DNA from: Clusia tigrina
Taxonomy: Eukaryota; Arthropoda; Insecta; Diptera; Clusiidae
Length of the DNA: 64,000 nt
Direction of reading: 5' to 3'
Assembly (NCBI GenBank): GCA_920105625.2
Contig: CAKKTE020000077.1
Location: forward strand, 1,488,001 to 1,552,000
Shown here: one piece after another, positions 50,669 to 60,770 of the stretch
How the letters are laid out: each line of letters starts with the position of its first letter
Position numbering within the stretch: the stretch's first letter is position 1
The notes under the pieces: model-generated
The model's input: the letters and a program-made list of their open reading frames with translations, nothing else
Told to the model about the DNA's origin: nothing
Database searches by the model: none
Program-made: the position numbers and the translations under genes

Positions 50669-51262
50669 ATGTTAGTACTGTTGATGGCGGTTAGCGACAG
50701 GATACATGCGGGGGTGCGGTTGGATAAGCTACCGGAGACAGATGTATTAATGGAAAAAACAGGAGATGTATGGTTCGCCAAGGATTTTTGGGTGGTTGTA
50801 ACAGAGTTTCCACGAACGGAGTTGAAAATTATCGTTGAGCAGTTCAAAGGAATACAGGAGACAACCAGAAGGTTGTGTGAGAGACATGTGGTGGCCAGCG
50901 GGACCGAGCTGAAACGAAGATGCGACTCTTCTATTGTTGAGATAGAAGCTATAACAAAAAGATTCTTGGAAAAGGAGAAGACATTGTCTCTGAAAGGAAG
51001 GAAACGCCGGTCCCTGATAGATGTTGGCGGTGAAGTGCTCAAATGGGCAATCGGTACGATGGATCACCAAGATTCAGATCGGATTTATGGTCACTTACAG
51101 GACCTTGAGAGGAAGCAGTCAAAAACGTTGTCATTGCTGGGAAAAGAGGTGACTGTGATGAGAGCAGGTTACCAGGGCCTTCACGAGGCAGTGAATAAGA
51201 GCTGGAAGAGATGCACTTGGCGTTGGAAGGCATTGGAAAGAGACAAGAGGAAGAAGAGGTGA
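50666..51262 (+). pseudogene. Element E env, N-terminal part (F-protein-like)
   Basis: ATG 50669 starts a short hydrophobic signal-like segment (MLVLLMAVSDRIHAG). At about residues 107-112 a furin-type basic site GRKRR is followed by SLIDVGGEVLKWAIGTMD, the fusion-peptide pattern of baculovirus F and errantivirus Env proteins. Heptad-like sequence follows (LERKQSKTLSLLGKEV). The frame is lost near 51240 and the stop is 51260-51262. Such proteins mediate membrane fusion; this copy is broken. Confidence 0.8.
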
Positions 51263-51930
51263 ACTTGGCGGAATCTTTCATTTTGGGAAAAGTTGTTTCT
51301 GAAGAAATGATGAGGTTCCAGGATCAACAGCAAACGGAGATAGTGGTGCTCGATGATTTATTACATGGCAAGCTGCACCCGTTGTTCCTGACGTCTGATG
51401 AATTGCTCAAGGCAGCACCAATGTCAATGAAAGGAATTTCATGGTACAGAGAGGCACCGGAGCGTTTCTCTGAACTAGCCGAGGTTCGCACAGAAGAGGC
51501 GGAGAACGGGTTAAAAGTAGTCATAAAGATTCCTGTGCCGTTGTTGGAGGTATTTACAATGCACAAAGTGTACCCAATACCCAAGAGACTAAACCCAGAT
51601 TGGTACGTGCTGCCGAAGACAAGATATTACTACATAGCGGCAAGCCAGGCTCAAGAACACTACATTGGCCTATCAATAGAGGACGAGGGGAAATGTCGAG
51701 AGGTGGGCACAACAAAGCGTTTATGCTATCATCCCGGAAAATTAATTACGCGAGCAAGCGATTACTGCGAGATAGAAGTATTGAAGCATGAGCAAGACCA
51801 ATGCGATCACGTAGCCATTCCAGCCACGGGAGGAATTCTGGTAGCCACCCGAACCATAAACAGATGGCTCTACCATTTTGACGACCAGGCGATTTTCACG
51901 GCGGTGTGCTCAGACGAAACCACACGGTAG
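51211..51930 (+). pseudogene. Element E env, middle part
   Basis: An overlapping frame carries on with EEVNLAESFILGKVVSEEMM, a helical segment, LHPLFLTSDELLKAA, then VVIKIPVPLLEVFTMHKVYP and a Cys-bearing ectodomain (KCREVGTTKRLCYHPG, DYCEIEVLKHEQDQCDHVAI). This matches the F2/F1-like layout after the fusion peptide. Stop TAG at 51928-51930. Confidence 0.75.
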
Positions 51931-52474
51931 GAATTAATAAACACCGGTTTTATGACCATTGAATCTGGTTGCAGAGTGGTTGGCAAAGGAATAATACTGG
52001 TCCATAAAAATCAGGAAGAATCACGGTATAAATTCTCAACGTCAGTCATGGGAACAAACCGTTTAAGGACGAAACTACAGGAGCTGCTGGAAAATCGCAA
52101 ACGAAATGACTCCGGCCATACGCTTGCAACACCGAACACCGTCTCACTCATGCATTTCAAGGATCTGCGGAAAACTCTTACAACAAACAGCAGAGCAATC
52201 AACGAATTGGTAAAGGAGGCAGAAGATGTGGAAAGGTGTGCACTATCTCAATTCCTGTGAGATAGTGCACACCTGGATGAAGGGAGGGGTAGTCAGTATA
52301 GCTGGCCTCGTCCTGGTGGTAGTGATGGTGACGACGCTCATTTCGAGGAAATGGTGCAGGATAGTAGCGGCCCTTCAAAGACTCGAATCAACCACACCAA
52401 CGGCGCAACACAACAACCACCCCGACAACGGCAGTCGTCAACTGGACCAGCAGATAGCAGAGGGCGCAGTATAA
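51931..52474 (+). pseudogene. Element E env, C-terminal part with membrane anchor
   Basis: 51952-52260 reads FMTIESGCRVVGKGIILVHK and a helical stem (LRKTLTTNSRAINELVKEAE). A slip near 52225 leads to 52226-52474 with a strongly hydrophobic span VSIAGLVLVVVMVTTLI, a membrane anchor, and a polar tail of about 40 residues ending QQIAEGAV. The stop is TAA at 52472-52474. Two frame breaks separate the three env pieces. Confidence 0.75.
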
Positions 52475-52885
52475 TATAAGGTTTTATGTATAGAATAGAA
52501 TTATGTTATTGTTTAGATATTTGTATATACGCCAATGAGAAAAGAGTCAATGAAAGACCAAATTATAAAAAGGGGAATATAAAAAATAATGATGGATAAA
52601 AATAAAAAAATAAAAAAAAACAAAAACAAAGTAAAGAAAAAATAAAAATAAAAGAAAGAAAACTAAAAAAGAAAATAAAAGCTAGAGAAAAAAAAATATA
52701 TGGAAAAGAAAAGAATAAAAAAGGAAGAGAAAACCGTGATAGTACCCAAACAAGGCGCTTTCATGGAAAAAATAAAACAAATTATATTTATGTACTATAG
52801 AGTTAAATAGATGCACATAATTGTTTACAGTGCAAGAAAAATATTGTAGAGATTTTATGGAAGTTAGTTGCACTAACTTCTTTTA
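52475..52885 (+). other. A-rich 3' noncoding region of element E
   Basis: Long A-rich tracts (for example 52600-52730) and no supported gene. Confidence 0.5.
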
Positions 52886-52900
52886 GAAAGAGGGGAAGGA
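52886..52900 (+). promoter_or_regulatory. Element E polypurine tract
   Basis: GAAAGAGGGGAAGGA immediately before TGTTGTGAG, the likely plus-strand primer site. Confidence 0.75.
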
Positions 52901-53367
52901 TGTTGTGAGTTAGAATCAAGCTACTTACGCATAGTTGACTCACAGCACCGGCTCTTATTAAATTCATTAAGAACGCACATATTTTTAGGGTGCAAGTATT
53001 GTAAATGAATAGTAATTATTCATTAATTATGATGTAAACTTTTAGGGTGTCACAGTTCCGCAGTCAAGCTGACGAGGGGCATTTAGAATGCACCGACGAC
53101 ACTTTTACTTTCAGTAGGTCAGTTGGCTTGAGCAACTGACACCAAATAACAATTGCGTAACTGGAACACCAGAAAAGTCAAGACGTAGACGGTAATGTTC
53201 ATTTGTAAATAGTATATAAGAACTAGAATTTTAAGAATAAACTTCTTGTTGTTTTAAACCCAAAATAGTGCAGTGCTCATTTAACAAAGTGGTGTAGGTT
53301 TACAGGTTCCCGCGACAGGACATTCCAGAGGACGTCTCTCGCCGACAAGCAGATAAGGACCCCAACA
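52901..53367 (+). repeat. Element E 3' LTR
   Basis: 467 bases, opening TGTTGTGAG and closing CCCCAACA; TGTTG and CAACA form a perfect 5-bp terminal inverted repeat. The right flank is antisense G3, not J2, so the two sides of E do not share a target site. Confidence 0.92.
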
Positions 53368-53422
53368 CCACTTCATTATCGTACCATATGTTGTCTGCAT
53401 ACTGGAGGGTGACCATCTTACA

Positions 53423-53816
53423 CTCGGCCCTCCTAATAATCATCATCTGTCTCAGATGAAATTAGCTCTTCGTTCTCAGTTACGTATTTCCATAATTTCA
53501 TATTATCCACACTCGTACTGGTGACGATTGGCCTTTCCACGCTTGCGGCTTTTTCACATCGTAACGCCCGTTACCTTTAGCATTGATGATTTCATAAGGA
53601 CCAAGAAACGCTCTTGCTAGTTTACGGCCCGCAACCAACTGCGTCCTTTTTATTGCCCCTAACTTGTAACCGTATTCATGGCGACGTTTTCTGTCATAGT
53701 TTCGTTTGTATGTAGGTTTGCTGTGCTTTTTCGATGTTGCGTTTTGCTTCTATGAGTAGTTTCTGTCTCCCTTCGCTGAAATGTGTAACCATTTCCTCGT
53801 TTAACAACTCCAGCAA
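53423..53816 (-). pseudogene. G3 integrase C-terminal region
   Basis: The minus strand gives RKRRHEYGYKLGAIKRTQLV, AGRKLARAFLGPYEIINAKG and NGRYDVKKPQAWKGQ: a GPY-like box and basic tail, ending with a purine tract AGGAGGGCCGAG before the 3' LTR at 53422. Confidence 0.7.
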
Positions 53817-54686
53817 TCAGGTTTGCGCTTGGTGATGCATTTTTGTGCCGAACATGATCTCAAACGGGGACGAATGTGTTGAATTGTGTATGTGAGAATT
53901 GATAGCCCTCTGTACTTGTGCCACATATTTGAACCATTTGGTTGGCTCATTTGCTGATAACTTCGCGATAACCGATAGAATCGAACGATTTACACGATCT
54001 ACCTGGCCATTCCCTCTTGCGACTCCAGTTGTAGACCAGACATGTTCGACCATATTATCATTTAGGAATTCTACGTATGCATTCGAAGTGAATGCCGCAC
54101 CTTTGTCGCTTATGATGCGCTTGGGAAAACCAAACAGGTCGGACCACTCTTTCAGCTTTTTAATGACTTCCTCTTTCCCATCGACCATGGCCAAGATGAA
54201 CTTATACTGCTTCGACGTTGCGTCCATAGGACCCAGGTGATCGATGTGCCTTGTGTGAAGTGGTGTATCGCCTTTACTGACGCAATGGAGGAACCCTTCT
54301 TGCTTGCCCAACTTCTTGCTGTGAATGATACATTTAATACAATTAGGAATAAATGTTGATACCTTGTTTTCAAGATGTGGTATCCAATACTGTTGCTGAA
54401 TATTGTGCATCGTCTTGACTGCCGAATAATGGCCAACTTCATGTGATTGTTGAATAATTTCGCGCTCCATCAGCTGGGGTACGATCAGTAACTCATTTCC
54501 GTCAACCACATTGAATAGCAGTCCTCCTTTCAATTTAAAGTTCTCATAAGAACGTTCCTTCAAAAGCTCGGTGACAGCTTTAATGTGTTCATCATTTCGT
54601 TGAGCTTTTCCCATGCGCGCTGAGAGTTCATTTGATGTTATTAGGCATGATTGTGGGTCGCAGCTGAGGTAGTCTACGTGCTTCAT
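53817..54686 (-). pseudogene. G3 integrase
   Basis: A 289-codon frame: HEVGHYSAVKTMHNIQQQYW with CIKCIIHSKK (HHCC), HTRHIDHLGPMDATS (first Asp), RIISDKGAAFTSNAYVEFLN (second Asp), VARGNGQVDRVNRSILSVIA, where the position expected for the catalytic Glu reads QVDRVN (Asp for Glu), and FEIMFGTKMHHQ. About 20 codons are missing between ILAMVDGK and EEVIKKLKEW relative to G2. Confidence 0.85.
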
Positions 54687-54767
54687 CTTATCGCCCGCTC
54701 GATGCTCTACTTCCAGGTTGAAATCCTGGGGATATAATATCCACTGTGCTACTTCTCTTGGAACATC

Positions 54768-55574
54768 CTACTTGGTTGTTGTTTGCTTAAATACAACGTA
54801 GTCCGTGACCAACTTAAACCGTATGCCCAATAAATAGTGTCTGAATTTTCTTAGCGCCAGATATGCTGCTTTAACTTCCAGAATGTAGCTGTGTTGCTTA
54901 GATTCTGAAGGCGACGTCTTCTTACTCCAAAAGTAAACTGGATGAAGCTTCCCGTCAAATATTTGCAACTGCACTGCGCCGTAACCGTCTTTAGAGGCAT
55001 CAGTATGCAGCTCGGTCAATGCATCTCTTGAGTAAATGTGCAGGATTGGTTCTTCAGTCAACGCCAGTTTCAACTGCTCCATTGATTGAAGCCCTGCTGG
55101 ACCCATACTGAAGTCAACATCTTTCTTCAGCAGGTTTGTGAGAGGACCGGCCAAAAGTGCATAACTAGGGATGAGCTTCCTGAAAAACCCGGTGAGACCT
55201 AGAAATGATTGAACTGCTCTGATATTTGCAGGAGCGGCGAAACGACTAACGGCCGCTGTTTTTTCTTTCCCGGGCCACATTTTTCCATCTTCAACGTCGT
55301 GGCCTAAAAAGCTAATATGGGACTGCAAAAATTTACATTTCTTCCAACTTATTTTCAGGTCGTACTGCGCTGCCGTCGACAACACCTGTTTCGTCTTCCG
55401 CATGCACTCATCCAGTGAAACTGCATAAATAATTATGTCATCCATGTATAACTGCATTACGTCTTCATTAATCAGATCTTGGAATATGTGGTTCACAAAG
55501 CGAATAAAAGCAGCGGGTGAGTTTCGGAAACCGAACGGTGCTTTGTTGAACTCAAATAGGCCTTCTCTGGTCAC
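54768..55574 (-). pseudogene. G3 reverse transcriptase palm and RNase H start
   Basis: A 268-codon frame: LFEFNKAPFGFRNSPAAFIR, VMQLYMDDIIIYAVS (YMDD intact, about residue 43), KISWKKCKFLQSHISFLGHD, SFLGLTGFFRKLIPSYALLA and RNase H LHTDASKDGYGAVQL, SYILEVKAAYLALRKFRHYL. A frame break near 54770 ends it; VAQWILYPQDFNLEVEHRAG follows to the integrase linker. Confidence 0.88.
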
Positions 55575-55907
55575 AAATGCTATATAAGCTCAGTTCTTTT
55601 CTTCTACTGGCACATGCAAGAACCCATTTTCTACGTCCATTATGGTATAAAATTTTGCCGATTGCAAGTTTTGTAGCACGTCATCAACCAAAGGTACCAG
55701 AAAGCAGTCTTGTAATACCATGCTGTTCAGCTTCCTGTAGTCTATGCAAACTCTCAGCGTGTCATCTTTTTTCTTCACAACCACTACTCTGCTTGCCACG
55801 TTTGACATAGATTTGCGCACTACACCCTCGGTAAGCCACTTGATTTTTGACTGCTTCTGCCTCTCTAAATGACAAACGACTCGGCGACTGACGGAACGGA
55901 ACAACAC
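55575..55907 (-). pseudogene. G3 reverse transcriptase fingers
   Basis: KWLTEGVVRKSMSNVASRVV, KKKDDTLRVCIDYRKLNSMV, VPLVDDVLQNLQSAKFYTIM, MDVENGFLHVPVEEKN, containing the first catalytic Asp region. A frame break at about 55590 separates it from the palm. Confidence 0.85.
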
Positions 55908-56809
55908 CTCCGTCTGGGACTATCTTCAATTCTATTGGGCACTGCTTTTTTCCAACTGGGGGTGACCGATAAAAATCTTCAATTAGCTGCTCGACGCGTC
56001 TCTGATATTGTGGCGGAGCTGTAAAGATATTAGAGATTTCAAAAACATTATACACATTAGCACCATACTCATCCAGTGGTGGATGTTCATCCTGCAGTCT
56101 TTCAAACGTAAACCCATTCCTGTTAGCAGAAACACGAATCTTTTTGATGAAATCATACTCCAATAGTACATCGCAATTTATTTTGCAGCTTGGCACGACT
56201 ACAAAAATTTTGGTTTGTTTGCAGCTGATCCACAATCACTTCAGCCACGAACGACCCTACTGGTTTCGTGGTGCAGTTCCCTAGACCTCCCAACACAGAA
56301 TCTGTTTTAAACATTTCGACTCCATTCATTTTATTTACGACAGTCTCTTTGATTATCGTCACGTCTGATCCCGTGTCGATAAGACACTTAACATGAAGTC
56401 CATTAACCATAACTGACTTAAATCGACTGCTTTCCACAATTACGCGCACGTCATCATTTTTTACGGGACAGTCACGCGAAATATGACCGGAGTTATTACA
56501 GCGAAAACATTTGGTTACAGCATTACAATTTCTTCTTTTATGCTCCGATGATCCACAATTGAAACAATATTCCCTACTCTTACCTTGCCCCACAGGCTCT
56601 TTCACAATGCTTCTGCGCTCCCCGCTTTGGTTTATTTCAGCTTTCTTCAAATGCTCGTAGATTTCATATTGTTGCTTTAGCTCTGTATGAGACTTACAGC
56701 CATACATAGTATACTTGAACTCGCTCTTAACGTGCAGACCGTCTACTATGTACCGTAACACCGCTGCCTCCTCTACACCTCCAATACCTGCAATCTTTCT
56801 CATGACCAA
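55762..56809 (-). pseudogene. G3 gag zinc knuckles and protease
   Basis: 56153-56809 has VLRYIVDGLHVKSEFKYTMY, two knuckles (CFNCGSSEHKRRNC, CFRCNNSGHISRDC) and the protease box VKCLIDTGSDVTIIKETVVN. A break near 56230 leads to 55762-56235 with VVPSCKINCDVLLEYDFIKK, the second protease box region, and the link to RT. Confidence 0.85.
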
Positions 56810-56845
56810 AATATACTCATGAAATGTTTCACCAACGGCCTTCTT

Positions 56846-57094
56846 TCACTCTCTCAGTTGTTGGTGTATATCTGCACTACTTAAATTAGCGTCGAACTCT
56901 CTTACCAATGCGCGCTTCAGCTCGTCAATATCACTCACAAACTCAGAGTCCAAAAACAACTGCGCTGCCCCAGACATTTTTCCCCTCGCTTGCACATATT
57001 TCTGTTTATCAGTTAGATCATATGCATCGGCATTTTTTTCAAAAATCTCAAACCATTTTTTCACTGGTACAGAATAACCATCAAAGTTACTCAC
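56846..57094 (-). pseudogene. G3 gag middle part
   Basis: VKKWFEIFEKNADAYDLTDK, VQARGKMSGAAQLFLDSEFV, ELKRALVREFDANLSSADIH: capsid-like sequence that parallels the G2 piece KVFIDAVYVNDYKSLKEE. A stop after QQLRE at 56846. Confidence 0.75.
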
Positions 57095-57142
57095 GACTCT
57101 TTCAAAATTCTCTGCAGAGATTTTTATTTGATTGTCGTTTTG

Positions 57143-57421
57143 CTAATCTCTTTGTATTTTCAAAGACAACAGTTGTACTAGCTGCTGCATTTGACTTTCT
57201 ATGTTAAGAATTGCTAGTGCATCGGTTTGTCCTCCTGTGTGTGATGTCGGTGGTTTCGCTGCTGCGCCAATTTCGTTTTGCCATTGTTTCTTCATGTTAA
57301 TAATTCCTTGTGCCTCGGGTAGTCCTCCTGTCTGAGATGTTGGTGGCTTCGCTGCTGCGCCAATTTCGTTTTGCCATTGTTCCTCATTTGCCTGATCTCT
57401 TGCCATACTTCTTAATATCAT
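57143..57421 (-). pseudogene. G3 gag N-terminal part with internal repeat
   Basis: A 92-codon frame in which WQNEIGAAAKPPTS(Q/H)TGG occurs twice, 31 residues apart. It ends with IESQMQQLVQLLSLKIQRD, a likely helical segment. The frame breaks before the capsid-like piece. Confidence 0.7.
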
Positions 57422-57736
57422 CCCCCTCCAGCCCCTTCCTCAATCTGCACGGCACAACGCACAGTGAAAATGTGTACGTTGAAATGTGTACCTATTCCAA
57501 CAGTATCTGGTTTTTTTTATTTTTTATTTTAGATCAACACAATTATTGCCAGTTTCGTGAAATGTGCAAACTTAATTATGAAGATGTAACGCGGGGCAGG
57601 AAACAAGCAAATTTGAATGCTCGAAAAAGACCTCTAACGATTCAGCTTTCACCTTTCAGTGACTTTGACCAACTTTCCGCTGCACTCTCCTTATCGACTC
57701 TCTGCGACCACTTTAACTCAATATTTTGCCTTCAGG

Positions 57737-57903
57737 ACCGGTTAAGCCCCCAAACGTAAATAAGTAATTATACTGTGGTGATATAATTATGATATTCTTT
57801 ATTAAATTCAAATCCCGAAGTAAATATTGATAGAACAACTGAAAATGTAAACGGCTGTACAACTTTACAACTTAATCAAATGCATAATTGAGGGTGACCA
57901 TCT

Positions 57904-57907
<4 letters not shown>
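57737..57907 (-). repeat. G3 5' LTR and primer site
   Basis: On the minus strand the LTR starts TGTAAGATGGTCACCCTC at 57907 and runs to about 57755; GGGGGCTTAACCGG (about 57737-57752) is the probable primer site, similar to G2. The LTR is about 150 bases. Confidence 0.6.

Positions 57908-57938
<31 letters not shown>
57908..57938. repeat. (TA)n microsatellite
   Basis: About 30 bases of TA repeats between the G3 5' LTR and the long-TIR transposon. Confidence 0.9.
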
Positions 57939-58187
57939 TAGGGTGACATTAATTTTCAAAAGTTTGATTTTACCAAGTCTCACCCCCCAAATCGGTTCAG
58001 TTTTATGAAAAAAAAAATACAAAAAAATTTCATAGCGATAAGTTGAGATTTGGGCGTGTTTTATACGAGCCTTAACGTATGAACTATATTGATATTTTGT
58101 TCATATATATATATTTTTTTATTTAAATTGTTTTACAAGAAAGTAGAAAAAATTCTATATTCATTTTTTATAAAATGTTTATTAAAA

Positions 58188-58454
58188 TTAAAGTACTTTT
58201 GATATAGTCGATTTATTTGAATTTGGGAAACGTTTGCGATAGTCCGTCACAACTTGCATAAGAAATTGTGTTTGCTCTTCGTTTTTAGTCAGAAGTTTAT
58301 TGTTATCTTCTATTAATTTAACTCCTCTTTCTGCCACATCATTTACTACTTTTAATTTGTTTAGATATACAAATGCACTTTGATAGCACTCATGGGTTGG
58401 CCTTATGAACACTTTCAGATGATGACTGAAATTGCACGGTTTCACCTTGAACAT
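58188..58454 (-). pseudogene. C-terminal protein piece of the long-TIR transposon
   Basis: 88 codons: FVYLNKLKVVNDVAERGVKL and NNKLLTKNEEQTQFLMQVVT then DYRKRFPNSNKS. It probably belongs to the same protein as 58442-59062, with the middle (catalytic) part deleted, so the copy is non-autonomous. Confidence 0.5.
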
Positions 58455-59062
58455 AAAAAAAAAATTACCTCTATTATAGAAAAGTTCATTAATAATTTAA
58501 GTTCATTATCAATCTTACTTATAATATTTTGTTCACGTTTATTACGTTCAACTCGCTTTAACTTGATCTGTTCGCGGTGTTCAGCTTGAATCTCCATTTG
58601 AAGTGTCTTGTAATCAATTCCGTACATATATCCTGGTCGACCTTCCTGCCTCTGGCTTATCAATAATGCTTTATCTTCCTCCACAGTTATTAATTCTAAG
58701 GCATTTGCATGCGCCACGTCAAAAATTTGTTCTAAGCTTTCAACCCAGGTCTTTTCTTTGTTTTTCTGGTTATCTGTACTTCTTCCACAACTTTTTTTTA
58801 AATTCGTCCATTCTGTATGTAATTTTTCCAGTTTTGCAATGCAATGTTGCTTTTCTCTTGTGGGTATGCGCGCTTTTTCCCAAAAAATCAAAAGTTCTTC
58901 AATAACTAACTTAGCACTTTCTCGTAAACTCATATTTACAACACGCCAATTAAAAAACAACACCTTTATTACTTCTTTTTTTGAAGGTAACTTGGAACCC
59001 GTAAGTTGATTAGAGGCATAGCCAATCAAATAATATTTTTCGCGTAATGATCTTGCACTCAT
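58442..59062 (-). pseudogene. N-terminal protein of the long-TIR transposon (206 aa)
   Basis: ATG 59062. It contains LLIFWEKARIPTREKQHCIA, KLEKLHTEWTNLKKSCGRST, WVESLEQIFDVAHANALELI, ITVEEDKALLISQRQEGRPG and a charged EHREQIKLKRVERNKREQ helix. I recognise this layout (WEKARIPT ... L..LFDIA ... D..FL..QR..GRPG) as recurring in uncharacterised invertebrate transposon-type proteins, but cannot name the superfamily. It seems complete up to the poly-K helix, then loses frame. Confidence 0.5.
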
Positions 59063-59500
59063 TTTAGTAATCTTATTTTGTCAGAACAATAGGAAAGAAT
59101 AAACTCGAATGAATTAATCATGAAATAAATCACAATTTTTGCTACGTTTCTTTTGCTTCAATGGAAAATAGCAGTACTTGCTTTTTGTTAACATTATTGC
59201 TTGCTCATTTTTTGCGTATTTAACATAAAAATAATTTTGTTTTTTTCATGTGTTGCACAAAATTTTTTTTCCATTGAATGGCAGACTTTATTTATACAAG
59301 TCGCGTTTATAACGTTTATTTTAGGGGGGTGGGGGGCTATAAATGATTTGAAATCTTGCTGCCTTTTGACTAGAATTAAATTAAATAATTTAAAAATTAA
59401 AGGTACAACTTATAATAATACCATTTTAGGCTCAAAAGACATTTTAAAAATATATGACCAAAATATCAATATAGTTCATACTGTAAGGCTCATATAAAAC
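59063..59500. other. AT-rich interior of long-TIR transposon
   Basis: Noncoding T-rich sequence between the ATG of the minus-strand gene and the right inverted repeat; it would hold the promoter. Confidence 0.35.
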
Positions 59501-59719
59501 TTTGAAGGGCGTGCGCACGCCCAAAACTTAACTTATCGCTATGAAATTTTTTTGTAATTTTTTTTTCATAAAACAGAACCGATTTGGGGGGTGAGACTTA
59601 AAAAATTTGATAAAAAAATGTTTTCCATATAACAGAATGTCACGCCAATATATACTCGTATATATATAAATGTATATGTATATGTTCATGTGTATGTATA
59701 CGTATACGCCTAATGTCAA

Positions 59720-60570
59720 TATTGCTCCAGGTTTGTAACACTACAAGTATGTTCATTTACCCAGGCTCTTTTAGCTGCCTCAAGGTAGTTATGTTTTATG
59801 GCCCATTTGACCGTGGCCAGTGGGACACCTACACCAAAAGAGGGGAGATGTCAGTGAGCAGCGTACCTATTTTGGCCAATTCATCGACCTCGCAGTTTCC
59901 CGGAATGTCGCTATGTCCAGGCACAAAGCATATGTGAACTTGTGAATTATCCGACACGACGTTCAGGGAGGAGCGGCAATCAAGTACGAGCTGAGAGGTA
60001 GTGAATACACCAGCTAGGGTCTTGTATGCCGCCTGACTGTCCGTGAATATGCGAATGTTCACATCGCATACTTCGTTGTGAATAAGCCATTACTTCCGCC
60101 TGCAAGACGCTGCAATGGTCAGGGAGACGATAGGAGAGCTTGATGCCAAGTTTTCTGGCGAAAATGCCGCAACCGACCTTATTCTCCTGTTTGGAGCCAT
60201 CTGTATATATGTCAATGGAACTACCAGTGACCACTAAATTGTTGGACCATTCCTCTCTACAAAGAATGTAAGTGTCGAACCCGTGGTTTAGATTAGGTGA
60301 AGAGCACGTATAGTCAACGTCCGTCGGTACGGGCGTGTCCTGCATTAGAATATTGGCGTGGCCCAGGTTCAACCTAGTCCAGCGAGATATAGCATTGAGT
60401 CTGGTTGTCGAGCATTTTGCTTGTTGCCTGACCAGAAGCTTAGTTGGCAACCAATGTAGGAATGCAAATAGAGTTTTGGTAGATATGGTGCGCAAAGCCC
60501 CTGTTATCAGAAGCGCTGCTGTTCTTCTGACCCTGTCAAGAGGTTTTAGGTTATATATGTATATATATAT
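59720..60570 (-). pseudogene. LINE L-type RNase H region (partial LINE)
   Basis: From about 60570 leftwards: LITGALRTISTKTLFAFLHW (same motif as LINE L at 17900), then RNase H with IDIYTDGSKQENKVGCGIFA (catalytic Asp), VLQAEVMAYS (Glu), a frameshift near 60060, NIRIFTDSQAAYKTLAGVFT (Asp) and ICFVPGHSDIPGNCEVDELA. It belongs to the same LINE group but a different copy, and RT is absent. Confidence 0.82.
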
Positions 60571-60633
60571 GGTACCGTGGACATGACCTTCTAGCGGGGG
60601 TCATGGCCACGGGACCAGACTTGCCGGTACAGC

Positions 60634-60770
60634 ACATTATCGTCACTGAGGTCTCTCCCGTTTTCTAGCGCCCCCGAAGACTCATCGGTGAACGACTCGC
60701 TGCAGCCAAAGAAGAGTTCGCTGATCTACTCGATAAGGGGGTGGTACGCCCATCATCGAGCCTGTAATAG
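60634..60770 (+). pseudogene. Ty3/Gypsy RT fingers scrap
   Basis: RPRRLIGERLAAAKEEFADL followed by LDKGVVRPSSSL is the conserved entry to Ty3/Gypsy RT. An in-frame stop precedes it (VSPVF*) and the match ends after SSSL. Family unknown. Confidence 0.65.

Larger units (their letters stand above)
41477..53367 (+). mobile_element. Element E: env-bearing errantivirus-like LTR element
   Basis: 5' LTR remnant, primer site, leader exon, small ORF, gag, protease, RT, RNase H, integrase, a 2-kb segment with an antisense gene, env, purine tract and complete 3' LTR. It is about 11.9 kb. Insect elements of this type are old endogenous copies of retrovirus-like agents. All main genes are broken. The first 64 bases of the 5' LTR and any target duplication are missing. 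Confidence 0.9.
53368..57907 (-). mobile_element. G3: minus-strand Ty3/Gypsy retrotransposon
   Basis: Same general group as G2 (matching gag knuckles, DTG/DSG protease, RT and integrase order). The 3' LTR begins (minus) TGTAAGATGGTCACC at 53422 and is cut by E after about 54 bases. The 5' LTR starts with the same word at 57907. Internal genes carry many frame breaks. Confidence 0.85.
57940..59646 (-). mobile_element. DNA transposon with ~130-bp inverted repeats, unclassified
   Basis: The left end (GTGACATT... TCTCACCCCCCAAATCGGTT ... TTTCATAGCGATAAGTT) is repeated inverted on the right (about 59517-59646) with some differences in the outer part. TATATACT occurs on both sides and could be an 8-bp duplication, but the TA-rich context makes this weak. 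It has coding remnants on the minus strand. Confidence 0.7.

Noticed and set aside
59640..59710. TA-rich tract as an origin or promoter
   Set aside because: Simple sequence with no further signals.
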